From NCBI GenBank assembly GCA_021463195.1, contig JAJTXZ010000027.1:1-52742 (forward strand): a stretch of 52,742 nucleotides of DNA, given 5' to 3'. Made by a program: the position numbers and the translations under genes. Positions 1 through 8,553 of the stretch are shown one piece after another. This stretch comes from Anaerolineae bacterium (GTDB lineage Bacteria; Chloroflexota; Anaerolineae; UBA4142; SHND01). The notes below the pieces were generated by a model that was not told the DNA's origin, made no database searches, and saw only the letters and a program-made list of their open reading frames with translations. Position 1 is the first letter of the stretch. Each line of letters opens with the position of its first letter.

Positions 1-66
1 AACGGTGTACCAAAAGTAGTGAAGGGGTCGTCTATCTCGCGTCCATTCGCCGTTTGCTCCGTCGTC
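1..66. other. Short 3' flank without a recognised feature
   Basis: The 66 bases beyond the last polysaccharide gene hold no hairpin terminator or gene that I can see. The operon may therefore continue beyond the window. Confidence 0.5.
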
Positions 67-1263
67 TTACCACTGCTCACTAATATTCAAATGCGCTCTG
101 AGTAGATTTTCGCACACAAAATCAACCTGCGCCTCTGTCATTACGCTAGAGAACGGCAGCGCCAACGCGACATCGCCCAGATATTCGGTGACGGGAAACG
201 CGCCGCGCTGATAACCGAACCTGTCGCGATAAAACGGCTGCAAATGAATCGGCGTAAAGTAGGGACGGCTGGGGATGCCGACGGCGGCGAGTCGGCGCAC
301 TATTTCATCGCGCGACGCGGGCGGTTTGACGCGAATGACATAGACGAACCACGACATGCGCGTGGTCGTCGGCGCGAGGTACGGCAGTTCGATGCATTCT
401 TGCTTCGCCAGACGCTCGTTGTACCACTCGGCGACGCGGGCGCGTTTGGCGAGCAATTCGTCAAGGCGTTTTATTTGCGCCAAGCCCAACGCCGCGCTCA
501 TTTCGTCGAGCCGATAGTTGTAACCGAGCCGCGTGTGATTGAGCCATCCGTCGAATACATCGCGCCCCTGATTGCGGAGCGAGCGAAACAGGTTCGCCCA
601 ATCTTTGCGATCTGTCACGAGCATCCCGCCTTCGCCGGTCGTCATTTGTTTGTTGGGATAAAAAGCAAAAATCGCCGCAGCGCCAAGAGTGCCTGCCTTG
701 CGTCCTTTGTATTCGGCGCCGATGGCTTCGCACGCGTCTTCGATTACGGCTAAATCGTATTGGCGCGCGGCGGCGAGAATTGGGTCCATGTCGGCGGGCT
801 GACCATACGCGTGAACGGGGAGGAGAGCTGTTAAATTTTTGATTTTTGATTTTTGATTTTTGATTGACGGCGGCAGCCATTTGTCAGCAGCGGAACCGCC
901 GCGCGTGAGATCAGAGGCGCATTCAGCGACAAGCAATGGGTCAAGGTTACCGGTCTTGGGATCCACATCCACGAAAACAGGGATGGCGCGTTCGTAAAGG
1001 ATAGCGTTTGCCGAAGCGACAAACGAGAACGGCGACGTAATGACAAGCTCATTTTCCTGTACAGCTGCGGCAATCACGGCGAGATGCAAACCGCTCGTGC
1101 CGGAATTGACGCCGACGGCGTGCGCGGCGCCGACATATTCTGCCGTCGCTTTTTCAAACGCTTCGATCTGGGGACCGATGCTGAGGGTAGTCGTTTGCAA
1201 TACCTGATTGACCGCCGCGACATCGGCGGGGGTGATGTCGGGCGAGGACATGGAAATGCGCAT
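67..1263 (-). CDS. DegT/DnrJ/EryC1 family PLP-dependent sugar aminotransferase (PglE-like) with an internal insertion
   Basis: Predicted to transfer an amino group from glutamate to a keto-sugar nucleotide in the cytoplasm. The family is clear from the fold pattern and the PLP lysine in FYPNKQMTTGEGG (about K205 counted from the ATG at 1263). An in-frame TTG at 1284 would extend the protein into the upstream gene; ATG 1263, seven bases after that gene's TAA, gives the usual N-terminus. It follows a NeuD/PglD-like acetyltransferase and a PglC-like phosphosugar transferase, the arrangement of bacillosamine-type genes, so a UDP-4-keto-6-deoxy-HexNAc substrate is plausible but inferred. Oddity: between FVDV and LPVH there are 47 residues, against 23 and 32 in the other two aminotransferases of this locus. 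Part of that excess, SIKNQKSKIKN, is encoded by a four-copy heptamer repeat (836-863). Whether the enzyme is active cannot be told from sequence. Confidence 0.9.
   Translation of the reverse strand: MRISMSSPDITPADVAAVNQVLQTTTLSIGPQIEAFEKATAEYVGAAHAVGVNSGTSGLHLAVIAAAVQENELVITSPFSFVASANAILYERAIPVFVDVDPKTGNLDPLLVAECASDLTRGGSAADKWLPPSIKNQKSKIKNLTALLPVHAYGQPADMDPILAAARQYDLAVIEDACEAIGAEYKGRKAGTLGAAAIFAFYPNKQMTTGEGGMLVTDRKDWANLFRSLRNQGRDVFDGWLNHTRLGYNYRLDEMSAALGLAQIKRLDELLAKRARVAEWYNERLAKQECIELPYLAPTTTRMSWFVYVIRVKPPASRDEIVRRLAAVGIPSRPYFTPIHLQPFYRDRFGYQRGAFPVTEYLGDVALALPFSSVMTEAQVDFVCENLLRAHLNISEQW
82..101. repeat. 20-base sequence recurring inverted at the other edge
   Basis: AATATTCAAATGCGCTCTGA here, in the last codons of the aminotransferase gene, is the exact reverse complement of positions 52644-52663. 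Confidence 0.85.
836..863. repeat. Four tandem copies of the heptamer TTTTTGA inside a coding region
   Basis: Four exact head-to-tail copies lie in frame inside the aminotransferase gene. On the coding strand they read as TCAAAAA units and encode the low-complexity stretch IKNQKSKIKN. The same heptamer occurs twice in the intergenic repeat near 42579-42594. Confidence 0.9.
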
Positions 1264-1270
1264 TGTTTGA

Positions 1271-1906
1271 TTATCTTTTCTCAAGTGGTTTGGCGGGAAC
1301 GCCGACGACGGTCAACCCATCTGGCACGTCGCGGGTCACTACCGAGCCGGCGCCGACGATGCTCCATGCCCCGATGCTCTGACGCGGCATAACTGTAGCG
1401 CCAATGCCTATGAACGCACCTGTTCCAATGGATACTTGTCCACCTAAATGGGCGCCGGGAGCAATATGCGCATGGTCGCCAATTTGATTATGGTGATCCA
1501 CCGAACAGCTTGTGTTCAAAATTACATTCGCTCCAATGGCGCTGCTCGGATTCACGACAACGCCTGCGCAAATCATGCCGCCGGGACCAATATGGACATT
1601 GGGCGCGAGAACAGCCCGTGGATGACAAGCAGTAATGAATTGCTCGCCGCGACTTTGAAGTTTTTGAAATAGATATTGGCGACTTTTATTATCACCAATT
1701 GCGATGATAACGGCGTCGTGTGGAATATGCGACAGGGACTTGAGCGTTCCCAACACCGGCAAACCCAAATAACTTTGCCCGGTGAGCGTAGGGTTATCGT
1801 CCAAGTAGCCGATGGGTTGATAGAGACTGTTTTGTTCCTGCAACAATAACAAGATATCTGCTATAACCTGAGCGTGACCGCCCGCGCCGATAATGATTGT
1901 GCTCAC
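1271..1906 (-). CDS. NeuD/PglD-family sugar O/N-acyltransferase
   Basis: A 211-residue protein with an N-terminal Rossmann-like part (MSTIIIGAGGHAQVIADIL) followed by a left-handed beta-helix of hexapeptide repeats, the layout of PglD and NeuD. The family uses acetyl-CoA to acetylate a UDP-amino-sugar. The catalytic histidine of PglD corresponds to the SVDHHNQIGDHAHIAPG segment. It ends seven bases before the aminotransferase start at 1263 and begins three bases after the PglC-like gene. Together the three resemble the C-D-E genes of the bacillosamine pathway, although no PglF-type dehydratase lies beside them. Family assignment is firm; the exact substrate is inferred from neighbours. Confidence 0.9.
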   Translation of the reverse strand: MSTIIIGAGGHAQVIADILLLLQEQNSLYQPIGYLDDNPTLTGQSYLGLPVLGTLKSLSHIPHDAVIIAIGDNKSRQYLFQKLQSRGEQFITACHPRAVLAPNVHIGPGGMICAGVVVNPSSAIGANVILNTSCSVDHHNQIGDHAHIAPGAHLGGQVSIGTGAFIGIGATVMPRQSIGAWSIVGAGSVVTRDVPDGLTVVGVPAKPLEKR

Positions 1907-1909
1907 GTT

Positions 1910-2524
1910 TCAGAAGCGACTCCCCATAAATTCTTGAGCAGTCGCCTGTCCGGTTTGATTGATGCCTTCGCGCTTGAGGATTTTCCATGCGGTCATAAAG
2001 ATTATTTTCAAATCGAGCGAGAATGATTGATGCTCCACATACCACACATCCAATTCAAACTTTTGTTCCCACGTCAGCGCGTTGCGCCCGTTCACTTGCG
2101 CCCAACCAGTGAGTCCCGGCAAGACGTGATGGCGGCGCATTTGTTCCGGGGTATACCGCTCCAGATATTGTATCAGCAGCGGACGCGGACCGACCAGACT
2201 CATTTCCCCTTTTATAACGTTGAACAGTTCGGGCAACTCGTCCAAACTGGCGCTGCGCAAGAATCGCCCAAACGCGGTCAGTCGCTGCGCGTCGGGTAAG
2301 AGATTGCCCTGCGCGTCGCGCGCGTCGGTCATGGTGCGGAATTTGTAGAGGATAAAGGGCTTGCCGCGCAGACCGGGGCGGGGTTGGCGGAAGAGGATTG
2401 GCGCGCCGAGTTTGACGCGCACAAACAGCGCAAGAATCACAAGTAACGGCGCGAGTAAGAGCAGCGCTGACAAACTCAATCCTAGGTCAAGAGAACGTTT
2501 GCCAAAACGCGTATAGAAATTCAT
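1910..2524 (-). CDS. Initiating undecaprenyl-phosphate sugar-1-phosphate transferase (PglC/WbaP C-terminal type)
   Basis: Predicted membrane enzyme that starts glycan assembly by moving a sugar-1-phosphate from a UDP-sugar to undecaprenyl phosphate. It has one N-terminal hydrophobic segment (LGLSLSALLLLAPLLVILAL), then the family motifs: FRQPRPGLRGKPF, the basic KFRTM, SLDELPEL, GEMSLVGPRPL and GLTGWAQVNGR. At about 204 residues it is the short PglC form without the large N-terminal domain of WbaP. ATG 2524 gives the usual MNFYTRFGKRSLD start and sits eight bases beyond the upstream stop; an alternative ATG at 2560 would overlap the preceding glycosyltransferase by 29 bases. It is the only initiating transferase seen in the locus. 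Confidence 0.92.
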   Translation of the reverse strand: MNFYTRFGKRSLDLGLSLSALLLLAPLLVILALFVRVKLGAPILFRQPRPGLRGKPFILYKFRTMTDARDAQGNLLPDAQRLTAFGRFLRSASLDELPELFNVIKGEMSLVGPRPLLIQYLERYTPEQMRRHHVLPGLTGWAQVNGRNALTWEQKFELDVWYVEHQSFSLDLKIIFMTAWKILKREGINQTGQATAQEFMGSRF

Positions 2525-2531
2525 AGAACGC

Positions 2532-3764
2532 TCAATGTTTTTGCGCTCGCGCGACGACATCCTTGAACAACGCTTCGTAACGATTCACTAGAACTGCCTG
2601 GGTGTAATTCTCTAGAAATGCGCGTCGTCCCGCTTCACCCATCGCCTCACGCTGTTCACACGACATCGCATACAAATCGCGCACTGCTTGCGCTAATGCT
2701 GCTGGGTCTTGGGGCGCGCAGGTGATTCCCGCGCCGACAGAACGCACAAGGTCGGCGGTATCGCCGGCAACGGCGCACAATATCGGACGACCACAAGCGA
2801 GATATGCCATCGTCTTGCTCGGTATCGTAATCTCAAACAACGGGTCACGCTTGAGATGAACGAGCATGACATCGGCAAGCGCAAACCAATGCGACATTCG
2901 CTCCGCCGGTTGGCGATCAATCCAGCGCACGTTCGACAGACCGCGTTCCTGTGTCGCCTGTCGCAGCGTTTTAACCGACACGCCATCGCCGATTAAAACA
3001 AATTGCGCGCGCGGCAAATCGCGCAGCAGTTCCGCCGCCTCCAGCACAGTTTCCAACGCCTGCGCCGCGCCGATGTTCCCGGCAAACATGATATTAAAGC
3101 GATTCGCTAATCCCGATTCAAAAGCCAGATTCTCATCCCGCGCGACGGGACGATAAAGCTCCTCGTCCGCCCAGTTGGGAATGACGTGAATTTTCTCGGC
3201 GGGCACGCCTTTGGCGATCAGGTTCCGTTTGAATCCGGGTGAAATCACTGTAATCGCCGCCGCGCGGCGGTACACAAATTGCGCTAGACGATTCATCCAG
3301 CTCGCGGCGACTGCCAAACGAAACATCCCAGTCGCCGCGAGTGTCTCGGGCCACAGATCTTGGACTTCGTAAACGAACGGGATGCGGCGCAAGAGACCAA
3401 TCCACCACGCGGGAATGCCAACTGTGAGCGGAGGATGATAGACCCACATTACATCGGCGGGACCGCATAGCGCCGCGCCGAGCGTTGACGCCGAGAGCGC
3501 GAAACTGGCATAGTTGAGAATTCGTTTGACGCTGGAATAGCTGTGGTCGGGATAGAGCGGTACGCGCAAGACGCGAACGCCATTCATAGTTTCCCATTGC
3601 CGCCACTGCAAACGGTAGCCGGGATAAATTTTACCGCTGGGATAGTTGGGAAAACCGGTGACTGCCGTTACCGTATGTCCTTTGGCTTGCAGCGCAGTCG
3701 CTAACGCAAGACCTTTGAAATTTGGTTCGGGGTCATACCATTGCGAAAGGGTCAGGAGTCGCAT
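2532..3764 (-). CDS. Glycosyltransferase family 4, WbuB-like (putative L-fucosamine transferase)
   Basis: A 410-residue GT-B enzyme. The N-terminal part (LLTLSQWYDPEPNFKG, then GFPNYPSGKIYPGYRLQ) and the segment YEVQDLWPETL are characteristic of the WbuB group. The C-terminal donor domain carries FAGNIGAAQALETVLEAAELL and PSKTMAYLACGRPIL. WbuB-type enzymes are known or proposed to transfer L-FucNAc, and the FucNAc-type synthesis genes lie in this same locus (21247-24264), so that donor is a reasonable inference. Ten bases separate it from the HisF2-like gene upstream. Confidence 0.88.
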   Translation of the reverse strand: MRLLTLSQWYDPEPNFKGLALATALQAKGHTVTAVTGFPNYPSGKIYPGYRLQWRQWETMNGVRVLRVPLYPDHSYSSVKRILNYASFALSASTLGAALCGPADVMWVYHPPLTVGIPAWWIGLLRRIPFVYEVQDLWPETLAATGMFRLAVAASWMNRLAQFVYRRAAAITVISPGFKRNLIAKGVPAEKIHVIPNWADEELYRPVARDENLAFESGLANRFNIMFAGNIGAAQALETVLEAAELLRDLPRAQFVLIGDGVSVKTLRQATQERGLSNVRWIDRQPAERMSHWFALADVMLVHLKRDPLFEITIPSKTMAYLACGRPILCAVAGDTADLVRSVGAGITCAPQDPAALAQAVRDLYAMSCEQREAMGEAGRRAFLENYTQAVLVNRYEALFKDVVARAQKH

Positions 3765-3774
3765 TGAATCGGGT

Positions 3775-4557
3775 TTACCACGCGCTCATCCCATTGGAAC
3801 AGAGAGCATCCTTTTCAGTGCGACCTGGATAATTGATCAGCACGGCGCGATACTTTCCCTTAAAGACAAAGAGACTACCAGCAGCAGCCCCGATAATCCC
3901 GTAGCGGCAGATCAAATCCTCGATATCTTTCAGGGAACCTGCCCCGCCGAGCACAGAAAGCGGTAGATTCACAGCGCCACGAACTTGATCTATGAGATTC
4001 AGATCGTATCCCTTCATTTCGCCATCGCGGTCAATGGAATTGACTAGAATTTCCCCAGATCCAAGGGTCTCTGCAAGTCTCGCAAACTCAATCGGATCAA
4101 TTTTTGTTTGACGCGTGCCATTATGGGTATAAATCTCATAACGATCAGAATCGCCACTTTTTTTTACATCCATAACGACTACTATGCTCTGGCTTCCCAC
4201 TCGTTTGGCGGATTCAGAAATCAACGCAGGCGTCTGTACAGCTCCGCTGCTAATCCCAACTTTCTCAACGCCAAGACTGATAATCCGCTCGACCTGATTC
4301 GGCGACTTGACTCCGCCCGCATAGCAAAGTGGCATGCGACATTCTGCCGCAAGGTTTCGGATCATATCATAGTTTGGCTCACGGTTATGCGCCGTTGCGT
4401 CAATGTCGGCGATGATGATTTCATCAACTTCTTTTTCGTTGAAAATACGAACGGTATTGATCGGGTCTCCGACATATTTTGGACTGCCAAAACGGACCGT
4501 TTTGACGAGACCGCCATTTTTAACCAAAAGACAAGGAATAATTCTAGGGCGCAGCAT
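3775..4557 (-). CDS. hisF2: HisF2/AglZ-family acetamidino-modification protein (WbuZ-like)
   Basis: A TIM-barrel homologue of the HisF cyclase of histidine synthesis, 260 residues. Here it is predicted to act with the HisH2 and WbpG-like proteins encoded next to it, to convert an acetamido to an acetamidino group on a UDP-sugar. Canonical HisF begins with a PCLDV segment whose Asp is catalytic; this protein reads IIPCLLVKNGGLVKT, lacking that Asp, as the polysaccharide paralogues do. Other visible motifs are GDPINTVRIFNEKEVDEIIIAD and VNSIDRDGEMKGYD. The gene starts three bases after hisH2 ends. No other histidine genes are nearby, which argues against a histidine role. Confidence 0.9.
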   Translation of the reverse strand: MLRPRIIPCLLVKNGGLVKTVRFGSPKYVGDPINTVRIFNEKEVDEIIIADIDATAHNREPNYDMIRNLAAECRMPLCYAGGVKSPNQVERIISLGVEKVGISSGAVQTPALISESAKRVGSQSIVVVMDVKKSGDSDRYEIYTHNGTRQTKIDPIEFARLAETLGSGEILVNSIDRDGEMKGYDLNLIDQVRGAVNLPLSVLGGAGSLKDIEDLICRYGIIGAAAGSLFVFKGKYRAVLINYPGRTEKDALCSNGMSAW

Positions 4558-4560
4558 TTC

Positions 4561-5172
4561 TCAAAGCTCCGCAAAGTTCTTTAGGAGCTGAACACCCCAG
4601 TGATGGCTTTTCTCTGGATGAAACTGAGCGCCAAACACATGATCAGCGCATACAGAAGAAACAAACTTGCCATTATAATCGGTCGTAGCGAGAATATGCT
4701 CGTCATTATCCAGCGCGCAATAGTACGAGTGCAGAAAATAGAATCTGGGATATTCTATGCCGCGAAACAGACTGTCTGTCGCATTCGGCGCAACATCATT
4801 CCAACCCATGTGAGGTAAATGGGTCTGTTGGGTGAATCCGCTTTCGTCAAAGCGCCTCACATCCGCAGGGATCCAGCCCAAACCGGGCAGCCGTCCTTCT
4901 TCACTACGCCGCGCCAGCATCTGCATACCCACACAGACGCCCAATACGGGACGCTTCTTGCGCGACACTAGTTCGTCAAGCATATCTCGCATTCCTGAGG
5001 CATTCAGACATTCCATCGCCCAGTCGAACGAACCAACACCGGGCAAAATGACGCGGTCGGCATTAGCAAGTTCCTCCGCCGTTCTAACTGCCGCTGCAGG
5101 AATATTGAGAGTTTTGTAGATATTCAGAAAGGCGCGGATATTGCCAAGCCCATAATCCACTATCCCTATCAC
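4561..5172 (-). CDS. hisH2: HisH2-type glutamine amidotransferase subunit for acetamidino sugar synthesis
   Basis: A class I glutaminase of 203 residues that should supply ammonia to its partner enzymes. The nucleophile elbow is LGVCVGMQML (C80) and the His/Glu pair lies in QFHPEKSHH (H185, E187), so the triad is complete. The start codon is GTG at 5172 and overlaps the WbpG-like stop as GTGA, indicating translational coupling. Position between a WbpG-like and a HisF2-like gene places it in the acetamidino triad known from Pseudomonas aeruginosa O-antigen loci rather than in histidine synthesis. Confidence 0.92.
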   Translation of the reverse strand: MIGIVDYGLGNIRAFLNIYKTLNIPAAAVRTAEELANADRVILPGVGSFDWAMECLNASGMRDMLDELVSRKKRPVLGVCVGMQMLARRSEEGRLPGLGWIPADVRRFDESGFTQQTHLPHMGWNDVAPNATDSLFRGIEYPRFYFLHSYYCALDNDEHILATTDYNGKFVSSVCADHVFGAQFHPEKSHHWGVQLLKNFAEL

Positions 5173-6311
5173 CGTACCCCTCCCCGATCCAACCCCAGAG
5201 CAGTGAGCGCTTTGCGTCCTAGGCTAAGAACGCTCTGCTGATTACGATAATCCCAGTAATATTTTTTCGGCATTTCGAAATAGCTGCGCAATTGGTCATC
5301 CGAAATCCCTAGTTTGGTGGCAATATACGTGAAATCATGAGCGATGGTCTTTGGATCATAGGGCGGTTGTTCCAATTCTCGCAAGGCTTGTTCTCGGGAC
5401 ATCTGACCCGTTAGGATAAGACTGGAAAACTGGACGCGGCGCACGTCAAAGCCAAAGCGCTCTGCCAGCCAGTAACCCTCAAAGAAGCGAGTGAAACGAG
5501 ACTCAAAGTGTTTCTGCGGATATGGTTTCCAGCCATATTGTGTCTCCAGCAGATCGACGGCTGTTGATTTGATGTAGGGCAAAAGGTTTAACGGCCTGAT
5601 GACCTGCACTCTCCGTACATATCGAAGATAGATCTTGTGTCTGTAGATCGAACTGAACGGATAGGTATTCATCTTTATAGTCGAGTACCGATGCATGATA
5701 TCGCGGATATGGAGCATGTCAGTGCCAAAGTAATAGTACTCGATAGGATAGCGCACCACCTCGGTCGAGATATTGCCGCCGTTCAGAATGTAATTGATAT
5801 GGTACTTGTCAGCGAAATTGTAGAGAGTGGCAACAAATGCGTGATCCTGGGGGATGTCAATATGAGGTACGCCGGATTTGAACCACGCAAGCTGAAAATC
5901 GCGCATCTCGTCCCAGTTGATCACCTCCGTATAAAGGTCAAGACCGAGTTTGTCAATTAAAACGTTAATGTTATGAACAGCCAGTTCAGAATTCCAACCC
6001 CCGTCCACGTGAAACACGAGCGGTCGCAATCCGAACTCTGTGACCATCACATGGAGCATATAGGAGCTGTCCATGCCGCCGCTCAAGCCAAGCAGGCAGT
6101 CAAAATCATGGCTTTTTCCTGCCTGCTTAATGGACTGGACAATCGCTTCAAGTTTCTTGTGTCCTTGTTCACTCGTATCCCATCGGGGCTGAACGTTGGT
6201 TCGGAAATCGTTGCAATGATCGCAAACACCATTTTCATCAAAGACAATCTGCGGATCGCTGGTATCCATTACGCAGTTGGCGCAAAACTGATAAGGGCGC
6301 GCTATGATCAT
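5169..6311 (-). CDS. wbpG: N-acetyl sugar amidotransferase (WbpG/PseA/LfnA family)
   Basis: A 380-residue PP-loop ATP pyrophosphatase predicted to activate an acetamido sugar so that ammonia from HisH2/HisF2 gives an acetamidino group. Visible features are an N-terminal zinc-finger-like set of cysteines (CANC and CDHC, about residues 10-33) and the PP-loop LLGLSGGMDSS (about 75-83). The reading frame is open further upstream to 6347, but ATG 6311 gives the family start MIIARPYQFCANCVMD and forms an ATGA overlap with the preceding gene, so it is preferred. The target could be the diamino-uronic acid or the FucNAc made elsewhere in this locus; sequence alone does not decide. Confidence 0.93.
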   Translation of the reverse strand: MIIARPYQFCANCVMDTSDPQIVFDENGVCDHCNDFRTNVQPRWDTSEQGHKKLEAIVQSIKQAGKSHDFDCLLGLSGGMDSSYMLHVMVTEFGLRPLVFHVDGGWNSELAVHNINVLIDKLGLDLYTEVINWDEMRDFQLAWFKSGVPHIDIPQDHAFVATLYNFADKYHINYILNGGNISTEVVRYPIEYYYFGTDMLHIRDIMHRYSTIKMNTYPFSSIYRHKIYLRYVRRVQVIRPLNLLPYIKSTAVDLLETQYGWKPYPQKHFESRFTRFFEGYWLAERFGFDVRRVQFSSLILTGQMSREQALRELEQPPYDPKTIAHDFTYIATKLGISDDQLRSYFEMPKKYYWDYRNQQSVLSLGRKALTALGLDRGGVR

Positions 6312-7453
6312 TTTGTTTCTCGCGCGGTTTCCGCGATAAATGCCCAAGTTTCATCGGCGCAGCGCGGCCATGAATATTGTTGGGAAAGACATTTGGCTTG
6401 AGCGGCGAGACGATTTCTCAATAACGGCTCGTTAATCAATTTTCGAACTGCCTCGGCAATCGAAATATAATCCTCAGGATCAAAATAGAGTCCTGCGTCA
6501 ACGAGTATCTCCGGCATAGGGCCTCGATCAGAGCATGCAATCGGCAATCCTGCCGCCATCGCCTCGATTAACGTATTTGGCATATTTTCACAGCTTGAGG
6601 CAAATATAAAAAGGTCAGCCCTTGCTAGATAATCCTGTAACTTGGACTGGGAGACGAACTCATCCTGCGTAATATACATGCGCTGCGGATCGGATATGGC
6701 AATTTGCTTATCTAGTCTCTTTTGCGCTTTGCCCGAACCGCCGCCAACCAACGTCAAAGCAATATCCGCGCCTTTAGCGCGAAGGGACTCAACCGCACGC
6801 ACTACCTCCCATTGATGTTTGTAGAGCGCCGCATTAGAAACGTACAAACAGCGGATCGGGCGTTCACCCGGTTGCGGCCATTCCGCTTGTCTGCGAATCT
6901 GCTGAAAACTATCGCCGACACCGTGTGGAATGTATGCTACTCGCGGGAGTGTGCCACATGATTGTTGAATCACATTGCCGGCGTAACGAGTCAGAAAGAT
7001 AACGCCATCAGCGCGGCGAAAAGCATTATTTTGCATCCACAAAATAGCCAACAGTCGAAAGCGCGCCCTTCCCCAGCCGAATAGCTGCATGATACCCGGT
7101 TCGTACGAGAGCATGTCTTGGCTCAACACGACCTGTGGTTTGAACCGACAAAGAGTGGACGCATCCGCGGTAAAGAGAATGTCACAGCCAGCTTGTCTAA
7201 CTTGGTCTGTCAGACGAAAAGCTTGCCACTGGAGTTGACGCCACAGGGATCCTACTAACGCAGGAGGCGAGTGCTTCTCCAACCAAGGATAATCGGGTAT
7301 TGCACTCAGAAGATCCGGAAAAGACCACAGGTGAACGCGCTCAATTCCATGCGCTGTTGGATCGGCATGAGAGAGAATCCCTATCAAATGGGCACGACCT
7401 CCGCCGGAGCGCATACGAGACGCGTCAATACCGACAACAAGACTTGGATTCAT
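6308..7453 (-). CDS. Glycosyltransferase family 4
   Basis: A 381-residue GT-B glycosyltransferase that should add one sugar of the repeat unit on the cytoplasmic face. N-terminal start MNPSLVVGIDASRMRSGGGR is typical of GT4 enzymes that begin with the acceptor domain. The C-terminal half has CLYVSNAALYKHQWEVVRA and the nucleotide-sugar segment ADLFIFASSCENMPNTLIEA with the E-x7-E type pattern. It is joined to the WbpG-like gene by ATGA and begins two bases after the previous glycosyltransferase ends. Donor and acceptor are not predictable. Confidence 0.88.
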   Translation of the reverse strand: MNPSLVVGIDASRMRSGGGRAHLIGILSHADPTAHGIERVHLWSFPDLLSAIPDYPWLEKHSPPALVGSLWRQLQWQAFRLTDQVRQAGCDILFTADASTLCRFKPQVVLSQDMLSYEPGIMQLFGWGRARFRLLAILWMQNNAFRRADGVIFLTRYAGNVIQQSCGTLPRVAYIPHGVGDSFQQIRRQAEWPQPGERPIRCLYVSNAALYKHQWEVVRAVESLRAKGADIALTLVGGGSGKAQKRLDKQIAISDPQRMYITQDEFVSQSKLQDYLARADLFIFASSCENMPNTLIEAMAAGLPIACSDRGPMPEILVDAGLYFDPEDYISIAEAVRKLINEPLLRNRLAAQAKCLSQQYSWPRCADETWAFIAETARETK

Positions 7454-7455
7454 GA

Positions 7456-8523
7456 TTAGGCGAGCGCACCCAATATCATTGCTATCCCATCAAGGACTGG
7501 ATGCGCTAATGCTGTAGCCCGCGCATTTAATCCAAAGTCTGTTATTTGTTTTCGATCAATAGCGAATTGATTTACACGATCCGCGATTGCTGCGATATCG
7601 CCCAGGGGAACGATATAACCATTCCAGCCATCTCGAACCCGATCTGCGATAGAACCAGACGTAAAATTCCCTATCACGGGCTTTCCTCTAGACATAGCAT
7701 CGAGAACAACCGTTGGAAAAGGATCCAGCTCTGCCGGGTGCAAGAAGATGTCACACGCGTCCATAGCTAGGGCAATTTCCTCTGGCTGCAGCCATCCCAA
7801 AAACTTGACGCGCTCGTCTAATTTTAATGATCTAGTTAGCTCGGCTAAATATTTCACCTGGGGGCCATCACCCGCAATCCATAATACTATATCGCTAGTT
7901 GATAAACTCATCGCCCGGATTGCATCATCATATCGCTTGGAGGGGATTAATTGTCCGGCGCATAATACCGCTATTTTAGTTTCAGAGCCGTGATCAAGTC
8001 TGAACTTGGTTATTTTATTCCTATCCCGTAACTGCTCTACCGCAACCGTGTTCATAAAAAATGGAAGCGAGTCTGTCTTGGACACTGGACAACCCAGAGC
8101 CCACAGCGCTTGACAACCGGGCAGTCCTGTGGCCCATATGCGATCAAAACGCAAGAAAACATATCGAATAATTAGCATTCTTAGCAAGTCGTGAATAACC
8201 CCGTGTGGGTTTGGATAAGGAGTATCTGTCCAGAAAGACGTGCGGACCTTGCAAGGAACAAGTAAACTAATCAGCAAGAATCGTATGCTGTTCCACCCAG
8301 CCACCACAACTAGATCGGCATGTCGAGCCGCTTCAAGAGCTGTAACGAATCGGCCCTGAAGCGGTTGGCTGTCATAACCGGGATTAAGCAACTCCCACGG
8401 ATGCGACCCAAGTTTTTCCATACGATGGTAGACAGTCAAATTCGACTGCCGCGCAAGTTCGCTAAAAAGATAATCATTATATGGGGATCGCGCAGTTGAA
8501 AACCACACTATCCGAGGTTGCAT
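7456..8523 (-). CDS. Glycosyltransferase family 4
   Basis: A GT-B enzyme of 355 residues. The donor-domain segments VLCAGQLIPSKRYDDAIRAM, KFLGWLQPEEIALAMDACD and PFPTVVLDAMSRGKPVIG are standard GT4 features. I choose ATG 8523 (MQPRIVWFSTARSPYND), which has AAAGGA eight bases upstream, over a TTG at 8544. It lies between a CgeB-like and another GT4 gene. The sugar transferred cannot be inferred. Confidence 0.87.
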   Translation of the reverse strand: MQPRIVWFSTARSPYNDYLFSELARQSNLTVYHRMEKLGSHPWELLNPGYDSQPLQGRFVTALEAARHADLVVVAGWNSIRFLLISLLVPCKVRTSFWTDTPYPNPHGVIHDLLRMLIIRYVFLRFDRIWATGLPGCQALWALGCPVSKTDSLPFFMNTVAVEQLRDRNKITKFRLDHGSETKIAVLCAGQLIPSKRYDDAIRAMSLSTSDIVLWIAGDGPQVKYLAELTRSLKLDERVKFLGWLQPEEIALAMDACDIFLHPAELDPFPTVVLDAMSRGKPVIGNFTSGSIADRVRDGWNGYIVPLGDIAAIADRVNQFAIDRKQITDFGLNARATALAHPVLDGIAMILGALA

Positions 8524-8553
8524 GGAAAGAATCCTTTGGGACAACTCATCTAC

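Noticed and set aside
3775-5172. Histidine biosynthesis hisF/hisH pair
   Set aside because: No other his genes are nearby, HisF lacks its N-terminal catalytic Asp, and a WbpG-like gene is coupled to the pair.
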